Of a DNA stretch of 64,000 bases, positions 1-9,736 are shown piece after piece; the first letter of the stretch is position 1; each line of letters begins with the position of its first letter. The position numbers and the translations under genes are program-made. Source of the DNA: Vitis vinifera (taxonomy: Eukaryota; Streptophyta; Magnoliopsida; Vitales; Vitaceae). Location: NCBI RefSeq assembly GCF_030704535.1, contig NC_081810.1:7574501-7638500 (forward strand). Direction: 5' to 3'. The notes beneath the pieces were generated by a model. It was not told where the DNA came from, did no database searches, and saw nothing but the letters and a program-made list of their open reading frames with translations.

Positions 1-1736
1 AACGGCTCAACGGTGGCAGCCTGCACGGACGCCGCCTCGGGAACTAATCGGAATGGAGCAGGCATCCGAGGATCCAGAGTCACCCCACTCGTCTCATAAA
101 TCACATCTGGCATGATAGGCTTTGGGTCTGAATCATCATCACTCAGCATGTGGATGTGGTCATCGATCACATCAAACTCTAAGAAATGAATGCCATCGGC
201 TGGTGGAGGGACTGCATGTGTGGTGTGAGCAGGTAACGGGTTCGTGGTCACACTCGGCTGACCCAAGTGTACCAAACCCTGGTCGATCAAATCCTGAACG
301 GCATGCCTCAAAGCGGTGCATCGATCGGTCTCGTGTCCAGGCCCCTGATGGTATGCACAGTGTAGATCCATCCTGAACTGGGGCGGAATCGGCTGAGGCG
401 GTGGACGAGGGGTGAGAGTAGTCAATAACCCAGCCTCTGTAAGCTTCCGAAGAGCCTGGCTTAACGGCATGCCTATCTGTGAGAACTGTCTCTGCGTCCT
501 CAAAGCAAAGGGAGCAGAAGTCTGTTGAGCTCTGGGTCGGGGATAAGGAGCTGCGGGTCTCGCAGTGAACTGAGCAGCATAGCATGGCTGTCCTGTAGCC
601 GTGTAAGAAACCGGGGGTCTCTCAATGCCCTGGGAAGCATAATAAGGCAAAGCTAAAGTCTGCGGAGTATATGTCTGATCATAAGCTGGACGAGGTGCCC
701 GTGGCCTGTACTGATGAGATGCATAGGACGAATGAGGCTCGGAAAACTGTGGGATCGACTGATGGCGCCTAAGAGGCCTCAGACTGGAAGAACCGATAGC
801 ACTCACATCTGCTGGCCTCGGCCCTACGAAGGGCTTCTTCCCCTTGATATCACTAGGGGAAGAATCTGTCCATAAACCTCTCGAGATGCCATCCTCGACA
901 TCATACAGAGCCATAACCAGAGACCCGAAATCTGTGAACGGGGCCCCTACCACATGTCTGGCGATCCGCGGCTGCAGGCTCCTCAAAACCATCTGAATCT
1001 GGTCCCTCTCTGATGGTCTATCGATAATCTCAGCTATCTTCCCACGCCAGCGGGAAATGAAAGAAGAAACAGACTCCTCCGCCCTCTGTCTCAAAGCCTC
1101 GAGCTCCCTCCTCGATACATCTACGACAGTGTTAAACGAAAACTGTCGTAGGAACTCCTGGGCCAAGTCATCCCATGTGCGGCGCCTCGAGGCCTCCAGA
1201 GATGCAAACCAACGCTGGGCCGCCCCACTCAAAGATAGTGGAAAAAGAGTAATCATCTGAGGCTCGTCCAGTCCATGAGCCCTCATCACGGTGCTGTATA
1301 ATCGGAGATGGAGGCGTGGACAACCAATGCCAGTATACCTCTCAATGTCAGGCATCCTGAACTTAGCCGGCAAGCTAGCTACCGGCACTCCATCAAAACC
1401 CTCCCAAGTAATGGCTCTGTCGGAAGTCCTCAACTGCCTCAACCCCTGCTCAAGCCTATCCATGCGAGCATGTGGGTCTTCTGAGGTCGGGGTAGGCACG
1501 GTGACGGGAGGCGGAGCAACCTCGGTCTGGCTATGTAGGGTGAACGGCATGGCCTGTGGTGCTGACTGACTGGGTGGAGGGGGTGGTGGCACTGTATGGT
1601 CATACTGGGCACCATCCAGGGGCGGGACCTGCTGGGCCTGCTGCCCATCTATCCTCCGGCCAAGGCTAGCTATAGCCTCCTGAATCGAAGCCATGGCCTC
1701 AGCGAACTGATCGACGGTAACTATCTGTGAATCCAT
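1..1736 (-). CDS. Retrotransposon gag polyprotein, partial (fossil element)
   Basis: This is the gag region of the minus-strand LTR element. It starts MDSQIVTVDQFAEAMASI at 1736, has a proline-rich N-terminal part, and then the retrotransposon gag core with a recognisable AAQRWFASLEASRRRTWDDL stretch and a downstream EESVSSFISRWRGKIAEII. The C-terminal half is Pro/Gln/Tyr-rich and carries a Cys/His stretch (CAYHQGPGHETDRC) that resembles a zinc-knuckle-like motif. The frame is open upstream of this ATG as well, so the true start could be earlier. Gag forms the capsid of virus-like particles in this family. The right end of the protein is outside the window. Confidence 0.8.
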   Translation of the reverse strand, partial: MDSQIVTVDQFAEAMASIQEAIASLGRRIDGQQAQQVPPLDGAQYDHTVPPPPPPSQSAPQAMPFTLHSQTEVAPPPVTVPTPTSEDPHARMDRLEQGLRQLRTSDRAITWEGFDGVPVASLPAKFRMPDIERYTGIGCPRLHLRLYSTVMRAHGLDEPQMITLFPLSLSGAAQRWFASLEASRRRTWDDLAQEFLRQFSFNTVVDVSRRELEALRQRAEESVSSFISRWRGKIAEIIDRPSERDQIQMVLRSLQPRIARHVVGAPFTDFGSLVMALYDVEDGISRGLWTDSSPSDIKGKKPFVGPRPADVSAIGSSSLRPLRRHQSIPQFSEPHSSYASHQYRPRAPRPAYDQTYTPQTLALPYYASQGIERPPVSYTATGQPCYAAQFTARPAAPYPRPRAQQTSAPFALRTQRQFSQIGMPLSQALRKLTEAGLLTTLTPRPPPQPIPPQFRMDLHCAYHQGPGHETDRCTALRHAVQDLIDQGLVHLGQPSVTTNPLPAHTTHAVPPPADGIHFLEFDVIDDHIHMLSDDDSDPKPIMPDVIYETSGVTLDPRMPAPFRLVPEAASVQAATVEP

Positions 1737-3070
1737 ATCCCTCTGATCTGATCTCTGGTCTAACTGGTCCGATACCCTGATCAATCTACCCCCAACTCTG
1801 ATCCAAGAAGTCGAGCCCAGACTGAACGTATCGGTACTCCTGAAATAGTGGAAATACTAGATAAGGTGCGGGGTAAAGGAAACTTCACAAAGAATGTCTA
1901 TCAAATGTGCCAAAAGGTAGCCTGGAAGCAAACAAAATGATATCCAATCCTGAGCAGATATATAAGAGACTACTACGAAGGTAACCAAACCTGTTACTAC
2001 TGAACCGGCTCTGAAGGCCCACAGATGCACCCACGTGTAGGGAGGGAGTCCTAATCGGAGGATCTATGGCTCAACCTACAAGGTGAAGGGTGGCTCTAAA
2101 TGGATATGGGTGGACTTTAAAAGATCCCTAGCAGAAGCGATCGTACCCTCCGGCGGTACGCAACCATCTGCACGCCTCAAAAAAAGACGGGGTGCTTCCA
2201 TGCAAGGTGGTCATCACCTCCACACATGCACTACCTCGACATCCCAGGGGGTTTCCTATGGTGAAACCTCTCAAACTCTCGACGCTCAATGGTCAACTAA
2301 AGTGTACAGTGAAAGGTGTGGGTGCATCCGAAAACCCTAAGAATTTAGAGCAGAAGAGGAAACACACTGGTCGCACGACTATCCATGAAACCTAGCTCGG
2401 GGCTATACAGGTCTTCAATGATCGGACTCCAATCGACATCAAAGTGTCGCTCTCCTCCAGAATGCTCCCGTGCATCGATATAGCCCATCGCTAGACCCTA
2501 CTCCTAATCTCTGGCTCGGTCAGCGAGCAAGCACACAGAAGGTCTCACACTTGCAATAGTGAGAACCGAGATGAAAGGAATGACCGAGACCAAGAGATTT
2601 GGAAGTAAGGGGATAGAAGTGAGACCCATATAGACAAGCGACATGCAATCATGCAGAGGGAGGGCAGTCATGCATCATACAGTCAGGCAGAGCAGGATAT
2701 TTCACTCATGTACACACAAGATAAGCGAGAATATGACAATCAAGACGAATAGTGATACAAACATCATGCTCAAAGACGATCGAAATAGTATACAAGTCAG
2801 AGAATCAACATGTCAAGCTGAGTGATATACAATGGTGAGTGTATGCATGTGAAGTGATCAAAACAATCATGCCAAAATCAGAATCAATACGCTAAGCAAT
2901 GCAATAAGATCAATCATCAATAATCCAGCATGTCAAAATCTCAAATGAATACGACATCTAAGCATGCATCAAGAAATCCTCAATGTACAATCAAGAGATG
3001 AGCATCCACTGATCGTCCAATCAAATGCCACGTTTGCTTCACTCTAAGTTCAAGCTTGACCCTCCAAAAG

Positions 3071-3090
3071 TTTCCCCAGCAGAGTCGCCA
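3071..3090 (-). other. Retrotransposon primer-binding site (tRNA-Arg type)
   Basis: On the minus strand the bases just inside the LTR read TGGCGACTCTGCTGGGGAAA. The plus strand therefore looks like a tRNA-Arg 3' end finishing in GCCA. This is the primer class known for Tat/Ogre retrotransposons. It fixes both the orientation of the element and the inner border of the LTR. Confidence 0.75.
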
Positions 3091-3093
3091 TTT

Positions 3094-3760
3094 TGTGGAC
3101 CCCGCATTTCGGCTCAATGCGTTTCCCACTCGATGGCGAAACTCGATTCTGGTTTGAAAATGATTTTATTTATTAAAAAGAGTTGACTTGGAGTCGCCAC
3201 TTATTTTTGTTTTATTTTTAAAGGGTAACCAAAATAAGAAAGAAAAACCCTAAGTGTGACTCCTTATTTTGGAAAAGGTGGTCTGTGAAAAACCAGATCG
3301 GGTTCGGGGGTCAGATTACTTATCAGGAAGGTACGGTAAAGACCGTAGCACCCCTCTAAGCCCCTGAAGTCAGGTCTCTACTAATATAATGAAGCTGACG
3401 TGGCAATTGATGAGTAAATCAATGAATATTTTGAACGATCATGCACACATAAAAAAAACGAGACATGCCTAGACAACGATTAGAGGGGAAATGGGTACAT
3501 ACCTGGGTAACGAGTCCCCATGCGCTATCAATAGAGAGGGTTAGTACACCATATAGAGCACAAAACATATCATATGCATCACTAAACAGGGATTAAAATT
3601 GTTCGAAGGAAAACTGGGTTTTTGAAATTCATTTGAGAACCGGAATCTTAGAGATTATTTGAAAATTGGATTCTTAGGAATTAGATGTGAAAATGAGAAC
3701 TTTTAGAAATTAATTTTGAAAGAAAATGGAGATTTTGAATAATTATTTGAAAGTTCGGGA

Positions 3761-3791
<31 letters not shown>

Positions 3792-4890
3792 TATGAAAAT
3801 TGGGACTTTGGAGATTAAATTTTGAAACAAATCAGAATTGAAAATTATTTGAGAAGTAAAAACTACGAAAATTGAATTATAAAAATTGGAAACCTTGGAA
3901 ATCATTCGAAGACGAAATTTTTATAAATGAATAAAATGATAATGATAATAATAAATGAGTAACGGAATAAAATGCGAGAATTGAAATATTGAAAACTGAA
4001 AATTCAAAGAACTAAATGGAAATCGGAATTTTGAAGAAGACAGAATTTTAAATAAATGAATGAGTGAATAAATAAATGGATGGAATAATAATAATGACGA
4101 AATAATAATGATTAGATAAATAATAACGAAAGTTAGAATGTTGGAAATTGGAAATTGAACTTAGAGACTGGAAATTTAAAGAATTATTTAAAGATGTAAT
4201 TGTAAATAAACGAACAAATGAATAGGATAACGAAAATAATAACGATTGGATAAATAATTGTGAAAGTTAGAATTTTAGAAATTGGAAATTGAACTTAAGG
4301 ATTGGAAATTTAAAGAATTATTTAGGGATGAAATTTTAAATAAATGAACAAATTAATAAGTAAATGAATGAAATAATAATAAAATTTTGAGATTGGAAAT
4401 TAGATTCGGAAGTAATAACGAAAATAATACTTAAACAAATGAATGTCAATAGTGAAAAATTAAATTTGAAAAATGGAATTTTGAAAAATTGAACTTTAAT
4501 TATTGGAATTTTTAAAGGAAATAAACAAATAAATAAATGAAATAATGATAATAATAACGAAAATAATATTCAAACGAATGAACGTGAATAGTAGAATTTT
4601 TTTAGATTGAAAATTAAATTTGGGAATCGGAATTTTAAGAATTACTCAAAAATAGAATTTTTAAAAAATAAATAAATAAAATAATAATAATAAAAAGAAT
4701 AAGGATTAAATAAATAAATACGGAAATGGGAATTCCGAAAGACTATTCTAAAATGAAAGCTTTAAAAAATATTTGAGAAATGGAATCATGAATGGAATTT
4801 TGGAGACCTAGAGTTAGGAAAATTGTTAAAATAATAAGAAGATAAATAAAAAGTCAAAAGCTTACTGGGCCATATGCCAAAGTGACCACA
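3094..4890 (-). repeat. 5' LTR of the Tat/Ogre-like element
   Basis: The inner border (plus-strand TGTGG at 3094-3098) lies three bases from the primer site. The outer border is placed at CCACA, 4886-4890, because it gives the inverted TGTGG/CCACA ends expected of an LTR. The length is about 1.8 kb. Its outer two thirds are very AT-rich and built of degenerate tandem units. The partner LTR and the target-site duplication (CTTAG would be the right-hand flank) cannot be checked here. Confidence 0.65.
3680..4720. repeat. Degenerate AT-rich minisatellite inside the LTR
   Basis: Blocks of the type GGAAATTGGAAATTGAACTT followed by AAATAAATGAA and AATAATAA runs recur through the LTR. The clearest neighbouring pair starts at 4128 and 4262, a period of about 134 bases, with both copies beginning GAAAGTTAGAAT. 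Other copies are more diverged. Tandem repeats are known in long LTRs of Tat/Ogre elements. Confidence 0.6.
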
Positions 4891-5039
4891 CTTAGAGGTG
4901 GCCAAGGTGGGAATTTTTCAAATGATGTTTGACCATCCTAGCAGCCCAAAGAAAAATAAAGCAAAGTCTTGCAACGTGCACATCATGAATTTACATCTGG
5001 GCCCCACCATCAACCACAAGATATTAGCATGGCTGCAAC

Positions 5040-5455
5040 TGCTCTCTTGGCACCCCTCTTTTTTTACTTTAACAATTTCACTCCCTTTCTCCTCCACACG
5101 ATTAAATATGATGGAATCCATTTTTATTTTTATTTTTAATATAAACTCTAAGTACAGCTGGGTCTATGTTAGAAGCTCATCCAATTTAGTGAACTGGCTG
5201 TCATTCAAGTGGGGGGCCTCCTGAGATACTACTTGTTCTGCATCCTCTTCCTTCACCCGTTCTCATCAGCATCTCTTCTTCCTTTGACACGGTTCTGGAT
5301 ATAAGAGAAGAATCTCCACTTTTTGCATCGAGGGGAAGAAGTATGTCATCCTCCATCTTAACTTTAATTTTCTCCTCACAAATACCCTCATCCTCCAGGA
5401 CTGAAGTCGGAGAATCTACAGAGGCGTCATCCTTTACTTCGTTACCAGGTTCCAT
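5040..5455 (-). pseudogene. DDM1: DDM1-like chromatin remodeller fragment, broken
   Basis: The minus strand reads KDDASVDSPTSVLEDEGIC and then GDSSLISRTVSKEEEMLM, which matches from memory the N-terminus of DDM1 (KDASGDSPTSVLNEEENC, GDSSLISEAMAQEEEQLL). After a frame change near 5260 it continues LNDSQFTKLDELLT, an in-frame TAG at 5164-5166, then TQLYLEF, matching LNETQFTKLDELLTQTQLYSEF. DDM1 is a SWI2/SNF2 ATPase that keeps transposons methylated and silent. Only the region N-terminal to the helicase is here; no ATPase motif follows. Similarity fades around 5040, about 150 bases before the LTR element. It is a pseudogene fragment; the working gene must lie elsewhere. Confidence 0.8.
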
Positions 5456-5774
5456 TTTCTAACCCTAACAATCTCGCGAGTTACGGTGTTGGCGGGATGA
5501 GTATATACATGCATGCGGCATGCATGGAATGGGTACAATGTGGCCATGCATGGCCATGCCAAGATGGGAAGAGATGGGTTTAGCGGGGTAGCTTGATGGG
5601 TATAGTGGACGACAATGGGTATGAGGATGTAAGAGGGCTTGACTATGGTGTTGGGAATGAGCATGGGATGGGTAGGATATGGCCATGCAAAGGTGGAAGC
5701 GATGAGGTAAGTGATGTGCTGATGGGCGTGAAGACCCTTGAGAGGATGGGAGGTGGATGAATGACCCCATTCAC
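5456..5774. other. Spacer between DDM1 and NMT fragments
   Basis: About 320 bases rich in ATGGGTA, GGCCATGCA and related short words. Minus-strand frames are open over part of it but show no family resemblance, only His/Pro/Ser-rich low-complexity peptide. I see no gene here. Confidence 0.5.
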
Positions 5775-6105
5775 GCAAGACATCCAGTGCATTGAAAATG
5801 CCACAGTCCACTTGCTTTATAAGGGTAAGTGCATCATTCACCAGCTGAAGCAAGAGAGTCTTTGTCGAGGCATCTTGGTAGGAATAAGTTGCTTTTAAAA
5901 GTGGGGTAATCTTGAGGACCAAGGATGAACGAGGACATCGTATAGAAACTGTAGGAATTAGTGGCCTCATGGGTCATTGGGTTGTCAAACGGATAGCTGG
6001 TCACCACGTTTTCGGTTGGAAGAAATCAGCGCCTCATGTCATGCTCATCAAAACCTGGTGTAACTTACAAACTGGCTCAAGTAGCTTCTCAGCAGGCGAG
6101 CAAAA
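5775..6105 (-). pseudogene. NMT1: N-myristoyltransferase (NMT1-like) fragment, broken
   Basis: Three pieces of the NMT catalytic region are recognisable on the minus strand, in order: RLLRSYLSQF near 6090 (family RLLRNYLSQF); FLPTENVV...THEATNSYSFYTMSSFILG at about 5890-6020 (family LLPKEDVV...THEVTDFCSFYTLPSSILG); and TYSYQDASTKTLLLQLVNDA with FNALDV at about 5780-5900 (family AYSYYNVSTKTPLLQLMNDA, FNALDV). A stop at 6026-6028 and at least two frame changes show it is dead. NMT attaches myristate to N-terminal glycines. The fragment lies upstream of the DDM1 fragment in the same orientation. I compared with family sequences from memory. Confidence 0.8.
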
Positions 6106-6828
6106 ACAAGCATGCCCCGGAGCCCCAATCAACAAGAAACAAAGTGATAAAGAGAGGAAGCAAAACATGGAGATATAATATGAACCTAGCTCTATTTTAT
6201 GGGTAATCAAAGGAGCTAGGGGCAGGTATCATAAACAAAGGACAGAAGCATGTTTTCTTTTATCCATATCAAGTTCATGAATGAAGCCATCCGTCAAATA
6301 TTTGCAGGGAAAGCCCAGGGAGCCAAAGAAAAAATAAACAGAGCATATATATACACAAACAACTTTAGCAAAACAAATCAGTAGTCTTTGATGCCCAAAC
6401 CAAACAACAGAGAATAAAACGTACCTAGGAATCTGGAGACTTTCCTCTGCGTGACAGCAAAGGCACCACCTCCTGGAAGGAAACTCCTCTAGCTTGCTTC
6501 TAAGGAATACCCCCTATAGCTTACTCTGTTTTCCTCCTTTTTCTCCCAGACCCCCCCCTGCTAAAACCCTCACCCGGAACTCCTTTTCTTTTTTTTCCTC
6601 CATCTTATTCTGTTGGTGTCTTCTTCAGCAAGCCAACCTTCCATTTCCTGTTCATCACATCAGCAAGCATGGGCTTGCCACCACTCCCCTGCTGCTGCAC
6701 GTCTCATGCAGACGGCCTCCCACCTCAGCTAGGGGTCCCCTACCCCTTCTAACAATATCCTGAAAATCCCAGAAGAAAAGAAAGAAAAAACCAACCCTCC
6801 GGGTCCACCCCACCAAAGGGGGTCTACA
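6106..6828. other. Intergenic, no gene recognised
   Basis: Mixed-composition sequence with pyrimidine-rich stretches near 6530-6620. Short open frames exist on both strands, but none resembles a known family. I see no RNA gene or inverted-repeat element. Confidence 0.5.
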
Positions 6829-7221
6829 CTATGTTTTGTTTCTAGAAAGTACTTAACGAAAGAGCAAAAAATGTCAAGAAAAAAAATATTATTTTATACT
6901 TAATTATGTTTGGTTCCAGAAAGTAAAAAAGGAAAAAAAATGTTAAGAAAAATAATTTTCTCATGTTTAGTTGTATTATAAAATATTCCAAAGAAAATTA
7001 AATATAATTAAAATTAGTTAGAAACTTATGTTTTTAAAAATTATTTAATCTTTATATTAATGAGTTAAAATAAATAAAATGAGTTTGAAGTAGCAAATAA
7101 AAATAATTTATCATCTTTAATTCTATTTTTTATTTTTCTTGACTTTTTCTTTCCTTTTACTTTTCCTCTTTATTTTTATTTTTCCACATTTTTTCTCAAA
7201 TTTTCTAAGAAATAAACATAG
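6829..7221. mobile_element. MITE-like element with terminal inverted repeats
   Basis: A 393-base AT-rich element starts CTATGTTTTGTTTCTAGAAA and ends TTTCTAAGAAATAAACATAG. These ends are inverted repeats of about 20 bases with two small indels. It has no coding capacity. The interior (AATATAATTAAAATTAGTTA, ATTATTTAATCTTTATATTA) is clearly related to 27357-27657, so this is a dispersed family. No obvious target-site duplication flanks it, so the transposase superfamily is unknown. Confidence 0.65.
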
Positions 7222-8590
7222 CCAACGCCATGGGAAAAACAAGAAAAAACTATTAAAATATTCTCCATCTTATTTTACACAAAGGTGAACAAATTCTAGG
7301 GAAAGTATATTTGTCAACAATTTAATTTTCTTTTCTTTTAACTTTTTCATGGACAACCAAATAAGAAAAAGAAATTATAAATTTTCTTTGTATTTTTCCT
7401 TCCTTCCTTCCTTGTATTTTCCCACTCCATTTTCTGTCTCTCAAATTTTCTAAGAAGCAAGCATTGGGGTAGGACACTGCATTTTTCCCTCATGATCTCT
7501 TCACTGTTGGAGAACAGACGGTCAAATATCCAATTTTGGACACAAACTGATGTTATTGAAAAAATCAAAAGCCAGCCCTAAAGGTTTTTTTAACAAGCAA
7601 GATATGTTTTGAAAAAGGAATCATGAAGAAGCTGCTGATCTAGCATTGAGAGTGATATGTCAGGCATACTTTGGACAATGAGAGCAGCAATTTCTGACAA
7701 TGGGGCTTATGTTTTTTATTGCTGCATTGTAGTCTGGTAGATGATGGCAAGTTTTTCTATTCTTTTATATTCTCATGTCATTTTCTAGGATATACCTTGG
7801 CTGCAAGCTTTGTTCATTTCATGTCTTAGAACTTTCGACCACATGATACATGCATTAAGATTGCAGTAGACGCAATTCTCATCCAAAAGGGCTCTGCTTG
7901 CTACCTTTCTTTTCTAGGTTTTCATTTTCCCAAGAAACAACCAATCCTTGTATGATAGGACTTGCAGAAAGAAACTTGAATGTAGGATTCTTTTTTATAT
8001 GGATGATAAAGAGAGTCTAATTAGGTGGCTTAAAAACTTACACTATGAGCCAATATGAATTGCATAAAATTATTGGGTTTAGCTCATTTTCCTTGCAATT
8101 AGAGTTTACGGGACTGAATGGGTCAGTCACCAGTGGCCTCTTTGGATTGCACAGAGCCACCATTATGGCCCATGGTTTGAAAAATCATGAATAGAAAGGG
8201 ACAGGGTTGGGCTGGTTTTTAGACACGATTAACTTGGGTTTGGGCAAGGCTTGCACCGCTCTTGTCTTAGTCAAATTGGGCCTTCTGGCCTAATTGGAAA
8301 TTGAACTCTTAGCCCAAATCTCTGCTAGGCAGTAAAAAATAAAAGGGTAATTTGATTAAAAAGTAAAAAATAAAAAGGGGTTATTTGAATAACGGTTTTA
8401 TAAAATGCTCGTAATTTATATTTGTTGGATGAAGGCCACTTTGACTCAAAATTCCAAGAGAATAAATCCCCCAATTTTTACAAATTTTATTAAAATAACA
8501 TTAAACTGATTTAAATAAAATAAAATAAAATCCACGCAGAGTAGGGCTATAGTTAAGACTCAAGAAGGGATCGAAGCCCACGGCTACTAG
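7222..8590. other. Intergenic, partial MITE-like copy, no gene
   Basis: At about 7319-7466 lies a second, partial sequence similar to the right half of the 6829-7221 element (pyrimidine-rich, ending TTTTCTAAGAAGCAAGCAT). A CCTT run sits near 7398-7412. The remainder is AT-rich spacer; I see no coding signal. Confidence 0.45.
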
Positions 8591-8597
8591 CGAGAAA

Positions 8598-8836
8598 TGG
8601 GCCTAATCTGGCCCGGAATTCATGGGCCTGGGTTTTAGCCGAGGCCAAAACTTTTCATACTAGGGCACATTGTCATCTGTGAGTGAAACAGGAAAATACA
8701 AGGGCCGTAAAATACCATCCGTTGATCTATCAATAGCCAAATTTAGACCGTCCGATCTGACTAGCCCTACATCTATAAAAGAGCGCCTTTTCTCCCCAAA
8801 TCGTCATCTCTTCTGGCGCCGATCAAATTAGGGTTT
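8598..8836 (+). promoter_or_regulatory. Site II / TATA / telo-box promoter of a non-coding gene
   Basis: Two site II elements (TGGGCCT at 8598-8604 and 8623-8629, with a third related TGGCCC between them) lie about 150 bases before a TATA box (TATAAAA, 8774-8780). A telo-box (TTAGGGTTT, 8828-8836) follows within the presumed 5' end of the transcript. Site II plus telo-box is the combination known for plant ribosomal-protein and snoRNA genes, which fits the snoRNAs found downstream. Confidence 0.65.
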
Positions 8837-9296
8837 CATCTAGATCTACCTATTCATCATTTAGGGCTTGATTCAGATTTTTCGATTCATGGTTTTTCAA
8901 ACCGAAGGTTTATCTGATGCTTCTTAATCTGGTCGACAGGATTGATCTGTTTCTGATCGACTCGTTCCCTTGAAGCAAAAGCAAAGTGTTCAGCTTTTCG
9001 ACTCATTTTGCATCTGCAGCTCTAAAACCGCCTGCACTGCATCACTGGGAAGTTGAAACATCTCTATAGAAATATCTGTTTTTGTGATCATTTTATAAAA
9101 GCTTGGCAATCTGGCCGATGTGGATCTGATCGATTCCCATAGTACTCGTTCCCCTGAAGCAATACGATTTGTATTGCTCTTTCCATATCTGGCCTTCAAT
9201 CTATCCTTCCACACGCTTTTGAAGAACACCAGAACAACTCCATATTCGCCCTTGTTTGGAAAAAAAAAATTTGCTTTTTGAATATGAGGATGGGGA

Positions 9297-9393
9297 GTAT
9301 AGTTTAACAACGGTGATGAGTCTACAGACCTGTAATGACTTGCGGATATGATCGCAACTCTTACGAACATCTAAGGGACTGAGTTCACTATAC
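9297..9393 (+). ncRNA. C/D box snoRNA, U25-like, two 18S rRNA guides
   Basis: Box C GTGATGA is at 9313-9319 and box D CTGA at 9379-9382. A terminal stem GTATAGT (9297-9303) pairs with ACTATAC (9387-9393), continued by AAC/GTT closer to the boxes. The first guide ACAGACCTGT (9324-9333) sits before a D'-like ATGA (9335-9338) and is complementary to ACAGGTCTGT in 18S rRNA; human U25 uses the same guide for a Gm. The second guide GAACATCTAAGGG (9365-9377) before box D is complementary to CCCTTAGATGTTC, a few bases further along 18S. By the box+5 rule the predicted 2'-O-methyl sites are a G in the first target and the first U of CCCUUAG in the second. rRNA sequence is from memory. Confidence 0.88.
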
Positions 9394-9460
9394 TACTCCT
9401 TTGTTTCCCAAATTGATTGTTTTTTTTTTAAATTGTTGTGTTTTGTGTTGATTTGAAATG

Positions 9461-9591
9461 GCTTCACTTTCGTCAATAAATCGCACTTATAATTGTTTGT
9501 GCGACGATGCATAAAGCGAAGCTAGAAAATTGTTCTCCTCGCTATCCGGTGCCGCGGTCGTGCTGCATCTGGACGTCGGGGAACTATATTT
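9461..9591 (+). ncRNA. Candidate H/ACA box snoRNA
   Basis: Hairpin 1 has a lower stem GCTTC-A-CTTT (9461-9470) with AAAG-C-GAAGC (9513-9522), an upper stem TCGCAC (9481-9486) with GTGCGA (9499-9504), and an unpaired pocket between them. An H-box match AGAAAA follows at 9524-9529. Hairpin 2 has a lower stem GTTCTCC (9532-9538) with GGGGAAC (9578-9584) and an upper stem TCCGGTGC (9545-9552) with GCATCTGGA (9565-9573, one bulge). The tail offers ATA at 9586-9588, three bases from the predicted end, in place of ACA. Hairpin-hinge-hairpin-tail is the H/ACA architecture (pseudouridylation guide). I could not assign a target. Confidence 0.65.
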
Positions 9592-9736
9592 ACGTGCTGC
9601 TAAAAGGTTTTGATTTTGTTTTTGTATTTATGGTTTCTTGGAAATTGTTTTGATTGTTTTCTGAAAATGTCTCTCAAATGTTCCTGGTTTTAACAACACT
9701 TCTAAGTTTTAACGCCATGGAGCAAGAGAAAAACAA

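Larger units (their letters stand above)
1..4890 (-). mobile_element. Ty3/gypsy LTR retrotransposon, Tat/Ogre-like, 5' part
   Basis: The element lies on the minus strand and is cut by the left window edge, so only its 5' LTR (3094-4890), primer site (3071-3090), leader (about 1737-3070) and gag are present. The lineage call rests on a primer site matching a tRNA-Arg 3' end, which Tat/Ogre elements use, and on a long AT-rich LTR. Gag reads open from its start to the window edge; protease, RT, RNase H and integrase would lie outside. It looks whole as far as it can be seen. Age cannot be estimated because the second LTR is not in the window. Confidence 0.85.

Noticed and set aside
172-585. 137-codon minus-strand frame at the left end
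   Set aside because: It is a shadow of the gag frame in another phase.
3071-3090. tRNA-Arg 3' end-like sequence
   Set aside because: Only the last ~18 bases match; there is no acceptor 5' half or anticodon arm. It is the retrotransposon primer site.
5434-5970. 178-codon minus-strand frame as a complete gene
   Set aside because: Only a central stretch is NMT-like; the rest is spacer read through, and the NMT part itself is broken.
8990-9370. 126-codon open frame on the minus strand
   Set aside because: It lies across the C/D snoRNA and its stem on the other strand, has no family resemblance and no promoter of its own.
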